DNA of 64,000 bases from Serratia nevei (GTDB lineage: Bacteria > Pseudomonadota > Gammaproteobacteria > Enterobacterales > Enterobacteriaceae), in assembly GCF_024160145.1 (NCBI RefSeq), contig NZ_JAMYWQ010000011.1, positions 62,001 through 126,000 of the forward strand, read 5' to 3'. The notes under the pieces were generated by a model. It did not search any database. It was not told the origin of the DNA and saw only the letters and a program-made list of their open reading frames with translations. Every line of letters begins with the position of its first letter. Within the stretch, counting starts at the first letter, position 1. The translations under genes and the position numbers were made by a program. Of this stretch, positions 15,662 through 28,684 are shown piece after piece.

Positions 15662-16974
15662 ACCCTGTACACGATCCTGTGTAAATGCCTTTTCTCAGTA
15701 GTGGCCATCCAGGCGGTCACCGAACTCGATAATAAAACGGCTCATTGCCATACGCCAGTCCCTCAGCGGCATCGTCCATTTCTGTGACGCCGCCTGGATT
15801 GCCAACCACACCACCTTTTTCACTGCGTCGTCCGTCGGGAACACCTTACGCTTTTTGATGGCGTGCCGGATCACGCTGTTCAGCGACTCGATGGCATTCG
15901 TTGTGTAGATCACCTTACGGATGTCTGTCGGGTAAGCGAAGAACGTCGCCAGGTTGGTCCAGTTTGCCTGCCAGCTCCGGCTTATCTGCGGGTAGCGGCT
16001 GTCCCATGCGCTGGCGAACGCTTCCAGCGCCTGCTGGCCTGCTTCTTCCGTGGGGGCCTGATAGATGGCTTTCAGGTCGCGGGTGACGGCTTTGTAGTCC
16101 TTCCAGGAGACGAACCGCAGGCTGTTGCGCACCATATGCACGATGCACAGCTGAATGCGGGCTTCCGGATACACCGTGTTGATGGCGTCCGGGAAGTCTT
16201 TCAGGCCGTCGACACAGGCGATGAGGATATCGTTCAGCCCCCGGTTTTTGAGTTCGGTCAGCACATTGAGCCAGAACTTCGCGCCCTCGGTTTCGGCCAG
16301 CCACATACCCAGCAGTTCTTTCTGGCCTTCGATGTTGATACCCAGCGCCAGGAACACGGATTTATTGATGACGCGACTGTCCTGCCGGACCTTCAGGACG
16401 ATACAGTCAAGATAAACAATGGGATAAACCGCATCCAGTGGACGATTTTGCCATTCGGTAACCTGTTCCATCACGGCGTCGGTAACCTTCGAGACCAGCG
16501 CCGGTGAGACATCTGCGTCATACAGTTCTTTGAACGCAGCCGCTATCTCGCGGGTGGTCATCCCTTTGGCGTACAACGATAAAATCTGGTTATCCATCCC
16601 GGTGATCCGGGTCTGGTTTCTCTTCACCAGTTGCGGTTCGAAAGAGCCATCACGATCGCGCGGCGTACGCAGCTCCAGCGGGCCATCGCCGGTGGTAACG
16701 GTCTTTGTGGAATAGCCGTTGCGGGAGTTGGCACCCGGTTTAGACTGATTTTTATCGTAGCCCAGATGGTGGGACATTTCGGCATTGAGAGCAGCCTCGA
16801 CGCTGATTTTCTTCAGCAGGCGATCAAACTGGCTGAGATCCTCAGGGGTTTTGAGATTTTTGGCCAGTTCGTTAGCCAGAGCCTGTAACTGTTTTTCGTC
16901 CATAAATTAACCTGTTTTTGATGTTGGATTGAACATATCAAAATCAGGCAATTACACAAATCTATGTACAGGCT
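15662..16974 (-). mobile_element. IS256-family insertion sequence
   Basis: About 1.31 kb, containing one intact transposase gene. Imperfect terminal inverted repeats are visible: CCTGTACACGATCCTGTGT begins at 15664, and the opposite end reads CCTGTACATAGATTTGTGT on the minus strand ending at 16972. About 17 of 24 positions match. The 8-9-base target duplication expected of the family is not apparent, so the element may have taken part in a rearrangement after insertion. The outer limits are uncertain by a few bases. Confidence 0.82.
15695..16903 (-). CDS. IS256-family transposase (IS285-like)
   Basis: A 402-residue mutator-type DDE transposase. The catalytic residues are placed in VYLDCIVLK (D), LIACVDGLKDF (D) and TTNAIESLNSVIRHAIKKRK (E), with the family signature CIVHMVRNSLRFVSWKD. 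Length and sequence closely resemble Yersinia IS285 as I remember it. The frame is unbroken, so the element may be active. It lies immediately next to the foreign cassette and the yidA gene. Confidence 0.93.
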   Translation of the reverse strand: MDEKQLQALANELAKNLKTPEDLSQFDRLLKKISVEAALNAEMSHHLGYDKNQSKPGANSRNGYSTKTVTTGDGPLELRTPRDRDGSFEPQLVKRNQTRITGMDNQILSLYAKGMTTREIAAAFKELYDADVSPALVSKVTDAVMEQVTEWQNRPLDAVYPIVYLDCIVLKVRQDSRVINKSVFLALGINIEGQKELLGMWLAETEGAKFWLNVLTELKNRGLNDILIACVDGLKDFPDAINTVYPEARIQLCIVHMVRNSLRFVSWKDYKAVTRDLKAIYQAPTEEAGQQALEAFASAWDSRYPQISRSWQANWTNLATFFAYPTDIRKVIYTTNAIESLNSVIRHAIKKRKVFPTDDAVKKVVWLAIQAASQKWTMPLRDWRMAMSRFIIEFGDRLDGHY

Positions 16975-17011
16975 CATTTGTAGAAGAGACAGGCCGCAGC
17001 GCCCCATTTTA

Positions 17012-17827
17012 TCAGCCGTTGAGCACGAACTTCTCGATGGCGCGCGCCACGCCGTCTTCGGTATTGGTGCTGGTGACAAACTGCGCCACCGCTTTCAGCT
17101 CGGGAATGGCATTGCCCATCGCCACGCCAACGCCGGCATACTCGATCATCGCCGTATCGTTGGCCTGATCCCCCAGCGTCATGATATTTTCCCGCGCCAC
17201 GCCGAGATGTTCGGCCAGCATTCTCACCCCGGTGCCCTTATCGACGTTCTTATGCAGGATTTCGAGGAAGTAAGGCGCGCTTTTCAGGATGGTGTAGCGC
17301 TCGCGCGTTTCCGCCGGGATGCGTGCGATAGCGCTGTCCAGCAGCGCCGGCTCGTCGATCATCATCACTTTTGGGAAACGCATCTGGCGATCCATCTCCT
17401 CCACGCTGCGGTACTTCAACGGAATACCGGTCATTTCCGCCTCGTGTATGGTGTATTTGCCAATGTCCTTGTTCGGGGTATACAGGGTGTCGAAATCAAA
17501 CGCCTGGTAGTGAACGCCGAACTCGCGCGCCATCTGTTCGAAGTGCAGGTAGTCCTCAAAACCCAGGGTTTCCTGCAGAATGCAGGCGCCGTCGGCCGCA
17601 CGCAGCACCAGCGCGCCGTTGTAGGTTATGCAAAAATCGCCGGGGCCCTGAATGTCCAGCTGGCGCAGATAGTCCTGCACGCCGACATAGGGCCGCCCGG
17701 TGGCCAGCACCACGTGCACCCCTTTGCGCCGTGCCGCCGCGATAGCCTGCTTTACCGCCGGCGTAATTTGGTGCTGTGGATCCAGCAACGTGCCGTCCAT
17801 GTCGATCGCAATCAGTTCAATAGCCAT
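17012..17827 (-). CDS. yidA: HAD-family sugar phosphatase YidA
   Basis: Cytoplasmic Cof-type HAD phosphatase acting on sugar phosphates such as erythrose-4-phosphate and alpha-glucose-1-phosphate in E. coli. The 271-residue product begins MAIELIAIDMDGTLLD, with the nucleophile D9 and acid D11. Motif II is LATGRPY, motif III the lysine in the middle region, and motif IV GDQANDTAMIEYAG. The large C2B cap lies between about residues 85 and 195. It follows gyrB on the same strand, as in E. coli, separated by a terminator. Its 3' end is only about 38 bases from the IS element. Confidence 0.93.
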   Translation of the reverse strand: MAIELIAIDMDGTLLDPQHQITPAVKQAIAAARRKGVHVVLATGRPYVGVQDYLRQLDIQGPGDFCITYNGALVLRAADGACILQETLGFEDYLHFEQMAREFGVHYQAFDFDTLYTPNKDIGKYTIHEAEMTGIPLKYRSVEEMDRQMRFPKVMMIDEPALLDSAIARIPAETRERYTILKSAPYFLEILHKNVDKGTGVRMLAEHLGVARENIMTLGDQANDTAMIEYAGVGVAMGNAIPELKAVAQFVTSTNTEDGVARAIEKFVLNG

Positions 17828-17900
17828 TCAACGCTTCTCCCAGTGGTTTTTGCCCATGCTAACGCGTTTCAGCCTCGGCTGTCAGCGCTAAAAAAGGCGT

Positions 17901-17936
17901 AAAAAAATCCGCGCGGGTCGCCCGGCGCGGATTTTT
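17901..17936 (-). terminator. Terminator of the dnaA-dnaN-recF-gyrB operon
   Basis: AAAAATCCGCGC (17903-17914) and GCGCGGATTTTT (17925-17936) form a 12-base stem, with a T-run on the minus strand. It begins 15 bases after the gyrB stop. Confidence 0.88.
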
Positions 17937-17951
17937 ACAGCCATTAACGCA

Positions 17952-20384
<2,433 letters not shown>

Positions 20385-21470
20385 TTAGTCCTGTGGTTGA
20401 ACCTCTATTTTACCCTGTTCCACGCGGAACATCTTGCCCTTTTCACCGGCCATGTCGGTCACTTGTTCAGCGCTGACCGCGCTGACAAAGACCTGGGCCT
20501 GGGTGGCTTTCAGGCGATCGGCCAGCAACCGGCGACGGCCGGTGTCCAGCTCGGAGGCAAAATCATCAATCAGATACAGGCAACGCCGCCCGCTCTGCCG
20601 GGTGAGAAACTCACCCTGCGCCAAGCGCAACGCGCACATCAGCAGCTTGAGCTGACCGCGCGATAACAAATCCTCTACCGGCGTGCCGTCGGCACGAATG
20701 CGGAAGTCCGCTTTATGCGGCCCCACCGCGGTATAGGTCAATGCCCTGTCGCGCTCGAACTGGCGCTCCAGCAGCTCGCCGTAGTCGCTCTCTTTGTCCC
20801 AGCCGCGCTGGAAGGAGAAGCTCAGGGCGAATTCAGGCAGAAACTGCGCGCAGGTCGCGGTGATATCCGCGGCGATCGCGTCGCTGTATTCCGCCCGCCA
20901 CTCGCTGATGCGCTCCGCGAGCGGGATCAGTTCCTGATCCCAGGCGCGGATCTGCGCATAGCGACTCACCTGGCGCAGCGCGGCATTGCGCTGCTTCAGT
21001 AACCGTTTCAGGTTGCTCCAGGCGGTGAAAAAACCGGGTTCGTTATGAAAACAGCCCCAGTCCAGGAAAGCGCGCCGGAATTTCGGCCCGCCGTTTAGCA
21101 GGGTAAAACCTTCGGGGGTGATCAGCTGCATGGGCAGTAGCTGCGCCAGTTCGGCCACCTTGTGACCATCGCTGCCATCGATGCGTACCTTGCTGTCACC
21201 CTGACGGCTCTTACTCAATCCTACCGACAGCTCGCGCTCCGCGCCTTCGATGCGGCCGTGCAACACGAACTCCGGCTGATCGTGGCGAATCACCCGGCCG
21301 GCCTGCAGGCTGCGAAAGGCGCGGCCGTGGCCGAGCGTATACACCGCTTCCAGCACGCTGGTCTTGCCGCTGCCGTTGGCGCCGACCAGGAAGTTGAATC
21401 CCGGTGCCAGCGCCAAATCCGCCGCCTCGATATTGCGGAAATCTTTAATCAATAAACGCGTCAGAGCCAT
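20385..21470 (-). CDS. recF: DNA replication and repair protein RecF
   Basis: SMC-like ATPase that helps load RecA at single-strand gaps with RecO and RecR. The 361-residue product shows Walker [10 protein letters not shown] (near residue 33), the ABC-type signature [19 protein letters not shown] and Walker [14 protein letters not shown]. Standard length. It lies between dnaN (45 bases upstream) and gyrB, the conserved gammaproteobacterial order. Confidence 0.97.
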   Translation of the reverse strand: MALTRLLIKDFRNIEAADLALAPGFNFLVGANGSGKTSVLEAVYTLGHGRAFRSLQAGRVIRHDQPEFVLHGRIEGAERELSVGLSKSRQGDSKVRIDGSDGHKVAELAQLLPMQLITPEGFTLLNGGPKFRRAFLDWGCFHNEPGFFTAWSNLKRLLKQRNAALRQVSRYAQIRAWDQELIPLAERISEWRAEYSDAIAADITATCAQFLPEFALSFSFQRGWDKESDYGELLERQFERDRALTYTAVGPHKADFRIRADGTPVEDLLSRGQLKLLMCALRLAQGEFLTRQSGRRCLYLIDDFASELDTGRRRLLADRLKATQAQVFVSAVSAEQVTDMAGEKGKMFRVEQGKIEVQPQD

Positions 21471-21515
21471 GCAATCTCTTTACCGATGACGGTGCTGTAA
21501 TTCAAGGTAACGAGA

Positions 21516-22616
21516 CTACAACCGCATTGGCATAACAACGTAGGCCGCCGCCTGGCTGGCGCCGTCTTCGATCTGCACGCTGGAGACCGAGTCGGTCAAC
21601 AGCAGGCGCACGTCTTCACACTTGAGCGCGTTCAGCACGTCCAGCACGTAGCTGACGTTGAAGCCGATCTCCATCTCCGCGCCGTCGTAGCTGACGTCGA
21701 GGATCTCTTCCGCCTCTTCCTGCTCGGGGTTGTTGGCGGTGATCTTCAGCTGGTTCTGGCTGACGTACAGCCGCACGCCGCGGAATTTCTCGTTCGAGAG
21801 AATGGCCGCGCGGGCAAACGCCTGCTTGAGCAGATCGCAGCCGGCTTCCAGCGTTTTATCCGGGTTCTTCGGCAACACGCGGCGATAGTCCGGGAAACGG
21901 CCGTCAACCAGCTTGGAGGTGAAGATGAAATCGCCGACGTGGGCGCGGATGTTGTTGCTGCCGATCTGCAGCTGCAGCAGCGAATCGCCGCCGTCCAGCA
22001 GACGCACCAGCTCCATCACCCCTTTACGCGGCACGATCACCGAATGCGACGGCAGCTGTTGGCCGATCGGCATCGAGCACACCGCCAGGCGGTGGCCGTC
22101 GGTCGCGACGGTACGCAGCTCTTCGCCTTCGGTTTCAAACAGCATGCCGTTCAGGTAGTAGCGCACGTCCTGATGAGCCATCGAGAACTGGGTGGCTTCG
22201 ATCAGGCGCTTCAGCGTCGCCTGCGGCAAAGTGAACTCCACCTCGCTCTGCCAGTCGTCCAGGTTCGGGAAGTCCGCCGCTGGCAGCGTGGACAGCGAGA
22301 AGCGGCTGCGGCCGGACCGCACCAGCATGCGTTCGCTCTCCAGCGTGACGGCGATCTCCGCCCCTTCCGGCAGGCCACGGCAGATATCAAAGAATTTGCG
22401 CGCGGGCACGGTAGTCGCGCCCGGCTCGTGCGGTTGGGACAGGGCGACGCGCGCCACCATCTCCATCTCCAGATCGGTGCCAGTCAGCAGCAGGGAGCCT
22501 TCCGTCACCTGCAGCAGCAGGTTGCCCAGGATCGGCAAGGTCGGGCGGCCGCCCAGCGGGCTGCTCACCTGTTGCAGCGGTTTTAGCAGATGCTCACGTT
22601 CAACGATAAATTTCAT
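21516..22616 (-). CDS. dnaN: DNA polymerase III beta sliding clamp
   Basis: Ring-shaped homodimeric clamp that tethers DNA polymerase III to DNA. The 366-residue protein matches E. coli DnaN from MKFIVEREHLLKPLQQVS to the C-terminal YVVMPMRL, which contributes to the clamp-binding pocket. Three clamp domains of about 120 residues. The start lies four bases after the dnaA stop, so translation is probably coupled. Confidence 0.98.
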   Translation of the reverse strand: MKFIVEREHLLKPLQQVSSPLGGRPTLPILGNLLLQVTEGSLLLTGTDLEMEMVARVALSQPHEPGATTVPARKFFDICRGLPEGAEIAVTLESERMLVRSGRSRFSLSTLPAADFPNLDDWQSEVEFTLPQATLKRLIEATQFSMAHQDVRYYLNGMLFETEGEELRTVATDGHRLAVCSMPIGQQLPSHSVIVPRKGVMELVRLLDGGDSLLQLQIGSNNIRAHVGDFIFTSKLVDGRFPDYRRVLPKNPDKTLEAGCDLLKQAFARAAILSNEKFRGVRLYVSQNQLKITANNPEQEEAEEILDVSYDGAEMEIGFNVSYVLDVLNALKCEDVRLLLTDSVSSVQIEDGASQAAAYVVMPMRL

Positions 22617-22620
22617 AGCG

Positions 22621-24015
22621 CTATGAAGATAATGTTCTGATTAAATTGGAGAAATCTTCTTTGATGTCGTGACTTTCCTCACGCAGCTGCTCTATCTTCC
22701 GGCAGGCGTGCAACACCGTGGTATGGTCGCGGCCACCAAACGCATCGCCGATTTCCGGCAGGCTGTGGTTGGTGAGTTCCTTCGCCAGCGCCATCGCCAT
22801 CTGGCGCGGGCGGGCAACGGATCGCGAACGCCGCTTGGACAGCAAATCCGCGACTTTAATCTTGTAATACTCCGCCACCGTCTTTTGGATATTGTCGATG
22901 GTGACCAGCTTTTCCTGCAGCGCCAGCAAATCGCGCAGCGCTTCGCGCACGAAATCGATGGTGATGGCCCGGCCGGTAAAGTTGGCGTTGGCGATCACGC
23001 GGTTCAGCGCCCCTTCGAGCTCACGCACGTTGGAACGCAGGCGCTTGGCGATGAAGAACGCCACTTCGCCCGGCAGGCGAATGTCGTTCTCGTCGGCCTT
23101 TTTCATCAGGATCGCCACGCGGGTTTCCAGCTCCGGCGGCTCTATAGCCACCGTCAGCCCCCAACCGAAGCGGGACTTCAGACGATCCTCCACCCCGTTG
23201 ATCTCTTTAGGGTAGCGATCCGAAGTCAGAATGATCTGCTGATTGCCTTCCAACAGGGCGTTAAAGGTATGGAAGAACTCTTCCTGCGAACGCTCCTTGT
23301 TGGCGAAAAATTGGATGTCATCGATCAGCAAGGCGTCGACCGAGCGGTAGTAGCGCTTAAACTCTTCGATGGCATTGTTCTGCAACGCTTTGACCATGTC
23401 CTGCACGAAGCGTTCCGAGTGCATGTAGACCACTTTGGCGTTGGCCTTGCGCGCCATGATGCCGTTGCCGACCGCGTGCAGCAGGTGAGTTTTACCCAGG
23501 CCGGTGCCGCCATACAGGAACAAAGGGTTATAGGCGCCGCCCGGATTGTCCGCCACCTGACGAGCCGCCGCGCGCGCCAGCTGGTTGGACTTACCCTCGA
23601 CGAAGTTGTCGAAGGTGTGTTTAGGGTTGACGTTGGAGCGGTAAGAGAGCTCGGGTTGCGCCGCCGCGTTGTCCCAGCTCGGGCGCGAAGGCGCGGCCGT
23701 GCGCGCCGCCGGGGCTGCGGGGGCGCTGCTGACGCTGGCGGTCACGGTCTGGCTGATCGCCTGCGTGATCGGCTTGCTGCCGACTTCAAAACGCAGCAAA
23801 GGCGCGTCCGTGCCGCAGAAATCATTCAGCAGACCATTGATGTTGTTTAAGTACTTATCGCGAACCCAATCCAGCACAAAACGGTTAGGCGCATACAGCG
23901 CCAGGGTGTTGTCACTCAGTTCCGCCTGCAATGGGCGAATCCACATACTAAATTCTGTGGCAGGTAACTCATCCTGCAATCGGGCAAGACACTGCTGCCA
24001 AAGCGAAAGTGACAC
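22621..24015 (-). CDS. dnaA: Chromosomal replication initiator DnaA
   Basis: AAA+ initiator that binds DnaA boxes and opens oriC (here 56.56-56.84 kb). The 464-residue product has domain I (about 1-86, DnaB/HobA contacts), an Ala/Pro-rich linker, AAA+ Walker [14 protein letters not shown], Walker [10 protein letters not shown], and the domain IV signature [15 protein letters not shown]. As in E. coli the start is GTG (24015), giving [17 protein letters not shown] lies upstream. The frame continues a few codons upstream, but that start is not used in relatives. Promoter region with a consensus DnaA box suggests autoregulation. Confidence 0.97.
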   Translation of the reverse strand: MSLSLWQQCLARLQDELPATEFSMWIRPLQAELSDNTLALYAPNRFVLDWVRDKYLNNINGLLNDFCGTDAPLLRFEVGSKPITQAISQTVTASVSSAPAAPAARTAAPSRPSWDNAAAQPELSYRSNVNPKHTFDNFVEGKSNQLARAAARQVADNPGGAYNPLFLYGGTGLGKTHLLHAVGNGIMARKANAKVVYMHSERFVQDMVKALQNNAIEEFKRYYRSVDALLIDDIQFFANKERSQEEFFHTFNALLEGNQQIILTSDRYPKEINGVEDRLKSRFGWGLTVAIEPPELETRVAILMKKADENDIRLPGEVAFFIAKRLRSNVRELEGALNRVIANANFTGRAITIDFVREALRDLLALQEKLVTIDNIQKTVAEYYKIKVADLLSKRRSRSVARPRQMAMALAKELTNHSLPEIGDAFGGRDHTTVLHACRKIEQLREESHDIKEDFSNLIRTLSS

Positions 24016-24244
24016 GGCGGACTCCACTCGAACAAGATCAATAAAGAAAAGAAACGGGCAACTTTTTTATAACTCATGATTTTTGACACATACCCGGCAT
24101 CGGCGGTTTGCCTGTGGGGGATGCGAACCGCCTTTCACGGTTTGTGTCCCTCACGATCCCGGTATGAGGGATCGCGATCGGAATGACGGATCATAGCGCA
24201 ATCCGCGCAAGAGATCCTCCCCTTCCTCACAGATTAGATCCATT

Positions 24245-24253
24245 TTATCCACA
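24245..24253 (+). promoter_or_regulatory. Consensus DnaA box in the dnaA promoter region
   Basis: Exact TTATCCACA, 230 bases upstream of the dnaA GTG. In E. coli a box in the equivalent region mediates autoregulation of dnaA. Confidence 0.8.
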
Positions 24254-24404
24254 GGCCGCGGCCGGCGGCGATCTTTTCACCGCCGGCGCCGGATGACCGT
24301 GCAGATCCCGGCCGTTGCGCCGCGTTTTTTACATTGTCAACCGGTTATACCCTGTTATCCACGCCGGATCCTGCGATCGCACGCAAAGGATCTCACGGGG
24401 ATCC

Positions 24405-24432
24405 TTGCGATTTCACCCCGAGTCCGTATAAT
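24405..24432 (+). promoter_or_regulatory. Sigma-70 promoter for rpmH-rnpA
   Basis: TTGCGA (24405-24410), a 16-base spacer, then a perfect TATAAT (24427-24432). It lies about 265 bases upstream of rpmH and resembles the main E. coli rpmH promoter. Confidence 0.75.
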
Positions 24433-24685
24433 CTTCGCCCTACGTGTGATACCTGGTTCCTTATGGTGCGTCATTAGCCAGACAGGATTCTGCGGTGACC
24501 ACGGGCCAAGACCGGATTTTGTTCCGTTATTGGCAGACAACCAGGTAGGCTGGCGCGATGCGAATTGACTCAGGACTGTACAATTATTACAATCCCGCTT
24601 CTTTATGTATTGCGATTGAGGCGTCGGTCATCTTCACGCCGAGTAGCCAAACGCGTTTACTGATCAGTAATTATTTTAAGTTTAG

Positions 24686-24838
<153 letters not shown>

Positions 24839-24855
24839 TAAAGCTAACCCGCTGA

Positions 24856-25215
24856 GTGGTTAAGCTCGCTTTTCCCAGGGAGTTACGTTTGTTAACTCCC
24901 ACTCATTTCACTTTCGTCTTCCAGCAGCCACAACGGGCTGGCACGCCGCAAATCACCATCCTCGGCCGCCTGAACCAGCTGGGGCATCCCCGCATCGGTC
25001 TTACCGTCGCCAAAAAACACGTCAAACGCGCGCACGAGCGTAATCGGATCAAACGCCTAACCCGCGAAAGCTTCCGCCTGCGCCAGCACGAATTACCGGC
25101 GATGGATTTTGTCGTAGTGGCCAAAAAGGGGATAGCGGATTTGGATAACCGCGCGCTGACGGAAGCTTTGGATAAATTATGGCGTCGCCACTGTCGCCAG
25201 GCTCCCGCATCCTGA
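24856..25215 (+). CDS. rnpA: Ribonuclease P protein component
   Basis: Basic protein cofactor of RNase P, which matures tRNA 5' ends. The 119-residue product begins at a GTG ([15 protein letters not shown], read as Met), as in E. coli. The RNR signature is in [18 protein letters not shown], and the central [14 protein letters not shown] segment ([17 protein letters not shown]) is present. It lies 17 bases after rpmH, and its 3' end overlaps yidD by 37 bases. Confidence 0.97.
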   Translation: MVKLAFPRELRLLTPTHFTFVFQQPQRAGTPQITILGRLNQLGHPRIGLTVAKKHVKRAHERNRIKRLTRESFRLRQHELPAMDFVVVAKKGIADLDNRALTEALDKLWRRHCRQAPAS

Positions 25216-25436
25216 TCGGGCTGGTGCGGGCCTATCAGCTCGTCATCAGTCCGCTGCTAGGGCCTCGTTGTCGCTTCCAGCCGACATGCTCTCATTACGC
25301 AATTGAGGCATTAAGCAGGTTTGGCATGATAAAAGGCAGTTGGTTAGCATTGAAACGCGTATTAAAATGCCACCCTTTGAACCCAGGTGGCGATGATCCG
25401 GTGCCGCCAAAAACCGACGATAACAGAGAACACTAA
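25179..25436 (+). CDS. yidD: Membrane protein insertion efficiency factor YidD
   Basis: An 85-residue amphipathic membrane-associated protein that assists YidC-dependent insertion. The family block [23 protein letters not shown] with three cysteines in total (C42, C48, C74 region) and [13 protein letters not shown] motif is intact. The start overlaps the end of rnpA, and the stop lies two bases before yidC, indicating tight translational coupling. Confidence 0.95.
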   Translation: MASPLSPGSRILIGLVRAYQLVISPLLGPRCRFQPTCSHYAIEALSRFGMIKGSWLALKRVLKCHPLNPGGDDPVPPKTDDNREH

Positions 25437-25438
25437 CG

Positions 25439-27076
25439 ATGGATTCGCAACGCAATCTTCTCCTCATCGCTCTGCTGTTCGTGTCTTTCATGATCTGGCA
25501 GGCATGGCAAACGGACAACGCTCCGCAGCCGGCCGCACAGACCACGCAACAGACTTCGAACGCAGTAGCCGGTGATGCCGCCAGCCAGGCCGTGCCAGCC
25601 AGTGGTCAGGGTAAGCTGATTACCGTGAACACCGACGTGCTGTCGCTGACCATCAACACCCGTGGTGGCGATATCGAGCAGGCTAAACTGTTGGCCTACC
25701 CGGATACTCTGGGTTCATCGACTCCGTTCCAACTGCTGGAAACCACTCCTTCGTTCGTCTATCAGGCGCAAAGCGGCCTGACCGGTAAAAACGGCCCGGA
25801 CAACCCGGCCAACGGCGAACGCCCGCTGTATCAGGCGGCACAGGACAGCTACACCCTGCCGGAAGGCCAGGACGAGCTGCGCATCCCGCTGACCTACACC
25901 GATAAAGACGGCGCGGTCTACACCAAGACCTTCGTGCTCAAACGCGATCACTATGCGGTCGGCGTGGATTACAGCATCGACAACAAAGGTGCGACGCCGC
26001 TGGAGCTGACCCTGTTCGGCCAGCTGAAGCAGACCACCGAATTGCCTAAGCACCGCGACACCGGCAGCAGCAACTTCGCGCTGCATACCTTCCGCGGCGC
26101 GGCGTACTCGTCCAGCGAGGACAAGTACCAGAAATACGCATTCGACAAAGACGAAAACCTGAACGTCACCACCAAAGACGGTTGGGTCGCCATGCTGCAA
26201 CAGTACTTCGCCACCGCGTGGGTACCGGCGACCAAGGGTGACAACACCTTCTACACCGCCAAACCGGGCGACAACCTGTCCACCATCGGCTTCAAATCTA
26301 CGCCGGTCGTGGTGCAGCCGGGCGCTCAGCAGCAGCTGAACGCGACCCTGTGGGTCGGCCCGGAGCTGCAGGATCAGATGGCCCAGCTGGCGCCACACCT
26401 GGACCTGACCGTGGATTACGGTTGGCTGTGGTTTATCTCCCAGCCGCTGTTCAAACTGCTGAAGTTCATCCACGGCTTTATCGGTAACTGGGGCTTCTCC
26501 ATCATCATCATCACCTTCATCGTGCGCGGCATCATGTACCCGCTGACCAAGGCGCAGTACACCTCGATGGCGAAAATGCGCATGCTGCAGCCGAAGCTGC
26601 AGGCGATGCGCGAGCGCATCGGCGATGACAAACAGCGCATGAGCCAAGAGATGATGGCGCTGTACAAGGCGGAGAAAGTGAACCCGCTCGGCGGCTGCCT
26701 GCCGCTGATCATTCAGATGCCGATCTTCCTGGCGCTGTACTACATGCTGATGGGGTCGGTCGAGCTGCGCCACGCGCCGTTCGCCCTGTGGATCCATGAC
26801 CTGTCGGCGCAAGACCCGTACTACATCCTGCCAATCCTGATGGGCGTGACGATGTTCTTCATTCAGAAGATGTCGCCGACCACCGTGACTGACCCGATGC
26901 AGCAGAAAATCATGACCTTCATGCCGGTGATCTTCACCGTGTTCTTCCTGTGGTTCCCGTCCGGTCTGGTGCTGTACTACATCGTCAGTAACCTGGTGAC
27001 CATCCTGCAGCAGCAGCTGATTTACCGTGGTCTGGAAAAACGCGGTCTGCACAGCCGCGACAAGAAAAAAAGCTAA
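25439..27076 (+). CDS. yidC: Membrane protein insertase YidC
   Basis: Oxa1-family insertase working alone or with SecYEG. The 545-residue protein has an N-terminal anchor ([20 protein letters not shown]), a large periplasmic beta-super-sandwich domain (about 55-340) and five conserved C-terminal transmembrane segments. The hydrophilic-groove arginine lies in [19 protein letters not shown]. The C-terminal tail HSRDKKKS is basic. Length and sequence fit enterobacterial YidC. It ends the rpmH cluster; a terminator follows 43 bases downstream. Confidence 0.98.
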   Translation: MDSQRNLLLIALLFVSFMIWQAWQTDNAPQPAAQTTQQTSNAVAGDAASQAVPASGQGKLITVNTDVLSLTINTRGGDIEQAKLLAYPDTLGSSTPFQLLETTPSFVYQAQSGLTGKNGPDNPANGERPLYQAAQDSYTLPEGQDELRIPLTYTDKDGAVYTKTFVLKRDHYAVGVDYSIDNKGATPLELTLFGQLKQTTELPKHRDTGSSNFALHTFRGAAYSSSEDKYQKYAFDKDENLNVTTKDGWVAMLQQYFATAWVPATKGDNTFYTAKPGDNLSTIGFKSTPVVVQPGAQQQLNATLWVGPELQDQMAQLAPHLDLTVDYGWLWFISQPLFKLLKFIHGFIGNWGFSIIIITFIVRGIMYPLTKAQYTSMAKMRMLQPKLQAMRERIGDDKQRMSQEMMALYKAEKVNPLGGCLPLIIQMPIFLALYYMLMGSVELRHAPFALWIHDLSAQDPYYILPILMGVTMFFIQKMSPTTVTDPMQQKIMTFMPVIFTVFFLWFPSGLVLYYIVSNLVTILQQQLIYRGLEKRGLHSRDKKKS

Positions 27077-27119
27077 GCGTATTGTAGGGGTTCGGCGCGC
27101 CGACCCTTGCAGTCACACC

Positions 27120-27145
27120 AAAGGCGGTCATTAGACCGCCTTTTT
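27120..27145 (+). terminator. Terminator after yidC
   Basis: AAAGGCGGTC (27120-27129), ATTA loop, GACCGCCTTT (27134-27143), ending in T-run. It separates the rpmH-yidC cluster from mnmE. Confidence 0.88.
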
Positions 27146-27172
27146 GCATCTTAATCGTCAGAGAGAACCGTT

Positions 27173-28537
27173 ATGAGCACCACCGATACCATCGTAGCCC
27201 AAGCCACCCCGCCGGGACGCGGCGGCGTCGGCATTCTGCGCATTTCCGGAAGCCAGGCCAAAGACGTCGCCCAGGCGTTGCTCGGCAAGCTGCCGAAGCC
27301 GCGCTACGCTGACTATCTGCCGTTCCGCGACGCCACGGGCGCCACCCTCGATCAGGGTATCGCGCTGTGGTTCCCGGGGCCGAACTCCTTTACCGGCGAA
27401 GACGTGCTGGAACTACAGGGCCACGGCGGGCCGGTGATCCTCGATCTGCTGCTCAAGCGCGTGCTGGCGCTGCCCGACGTGCGCATCGCACGGCCCGGCG
27501 AGTTCTCCGAACGCGCGTTCCTCAACGACAAACTCGATCTGGCGCAGGCCGAAGCGATTGCCGATCTGATCGACGCCAGCTCCGAGCAGGCGGCGCGTTC
27601 GGCGATGAACTCGCTGCAGGGCGCCTTCTCCACCCGCATCCACCAGCTCGTGGAAGCGCTCACTCACCTACGAATCTATGTGGAAGCGGCGATCGACTTC
27701 CCGGACGAGGAAATCGACTTCCTGTCCGACGGTAAAATCGAGGCGCAGCTCAACGACGTGATGGCGGATCTGGACAGCGTGCGCGGCGAAGCGCGCCAGG
27801 GCAGCCTGCTGCGCGAAGGGATGAAGGTAGTGATCGCCGGGCGCCCCAACGCCGGTAAATCCAGCCTGCTCAATGCGTTGGCCGGGCGTGAGGCAGCGAT
27901 CGTCACCGATATCGCTGGCACCACCCGCGACGTCTTGCGCGAACATATCCATATCGACGGCATGCCGCTGCACATCATCGACACCGCCGGCCTGCGCGAC
28001 GCCAGCGACGAAGTTGAGCGTATCGGCATCGAACGTGCCTGGAACGAGATCGAACAGGCGGACAGAGTGCTGTTTATGGTGGACGGCACCACCACAACCG
28101 CCACCGAGCCGGCGGAGATCTGGCCGGAGTTTATGGCGCGCCTGCCGGGTACGCTACCGATCACCGTGGTGCGCAACAAAGCCGACATCACCGGTGAGAC
28201 GCTGGGCCTGACGGAAGTGAACAACCACTCACTTATTCGCCTGTCGGCCCGCACCGGCGAAGGCGTCGATGTGCTGCGCGATCATCTGAAACAGAGCATG
28301 GGCTTCACCAGCAACATGGAAGGCGGCTTCCTGGCGCGCCGTCGCCACCTGCAGGCGCTGGAACTGGCGGCGCAGCACCTGGTGCAGGGTAAAGAACAGT
28401 TAGTGAGCGCTTACGCGGGCGAGCTGCTGGCCGAGGAGCTGCGCCAGGCGCAGCTGGCCTTGAGCGAAATCACCGGCGAATTCACCTCCGACGACCTGCT
28501 GGGCCGCATCTTCTCCAGCTTCTGTATCGGGAAATAA
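27173..28537 (+). CDS. mnmE: tRNA modification GTPase MnmE (TrmE)
   Basis: With MnmG (54.6 kb in this window) it makes the 5-(carboxy)methylaminomethyl group on wobble uridine 34 of several tRNAs. The 454-residue protein has the formyl-tetrahydrofolate-binding N-terminal domain (about 1-118), a helical domain split around an inserted G domain (about 216-380; [32 protein letters not shown]), and the C-terminal CIGK with the reactive cysteine. It is monocistronic with its own terminator. Confidence 0.98.
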   Translation: MSTTDTIVAQATPPGRGGVGILRISGSQAKDVAQALLGKLPKPRYADYLPFRDATGATLDQGIALWFPGPNSFTGEDVLELQGHGGPVILDLLLKRVLALPDVRIARPGEFSERAFLNDKLDLAQAEAIADLIDASSEQAARSAMNSLQGAFSTRIHQLVEALTHLRIYVEAAIDFPDEEIDFLSDGKIEAQLNDVMADLDSVRGEARQGSLLREGMKVVIAGRPNAGKSSLLNALAGREAAIVTDIAGTTRDVLREHIHIDGMPLHIIDTAGLRDASDEVERIGIERAWNEIEQADRVLFMVDGTTTTATEPAEIWPEFMARLPGTLPITVVRNKADITGETLGLTEVNNHSLIRLSARTGEGVDVLRDHLKQSMGFTSNMEGGFLARRRHLQALELAAQHLVQGKEQLVSAYAGELLAEELRQAQLALSEITGEFTSDDLLGRIFSSFCIGK

Positions 28538-28554
28538 CGCCGCCAGGCGCCTTC

Positions 28555-28588
28555 ACGGCCGGGACAAGCCCTTGTTCCGGCCGTTTTT
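28555..28588 (+). terminator. Terminator after mnmE
   Basis: ACGGCCGGGACAAG (28555-28568) and CTTGTTCCGGCCGT (28571-28584) pair with one G-T wobble and are followed by a T-run. Confidence 0.85.
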
Positions 28589-28684
28589 CTTTCCCGCGCT
28601 CGCGCTGCGCGCCAGCTCACAGCACCGCCGCAGCGCCCCGCGCTATACTGGCCAGTCAGGAATCTCTCTCAGGAACGAGTCACC

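Noticed and set aside
13880..15700. Colicin lysis gene, holin, or VgrG/PAAR/Hcp partner next to the muramidase
   Set aside because: None of the frames in this patch shows a lysis lipoprotein, a holin-like membrane protein or a type VI component, so the delivery route stays open.
15575..15787. Small plus-strand frame overlapping the end of the IS element
   Set aside because: It crosses the IS terminus and part of the transposase gene in antisense; no ribosome site or family signal.
24293..24568. Open frame of 91 codons in the dnaA-rpmH gap
   Set aside because: It runs through the rpmH promoter and DnaA-box region, has no ribosome site and no sensible protein pattern.
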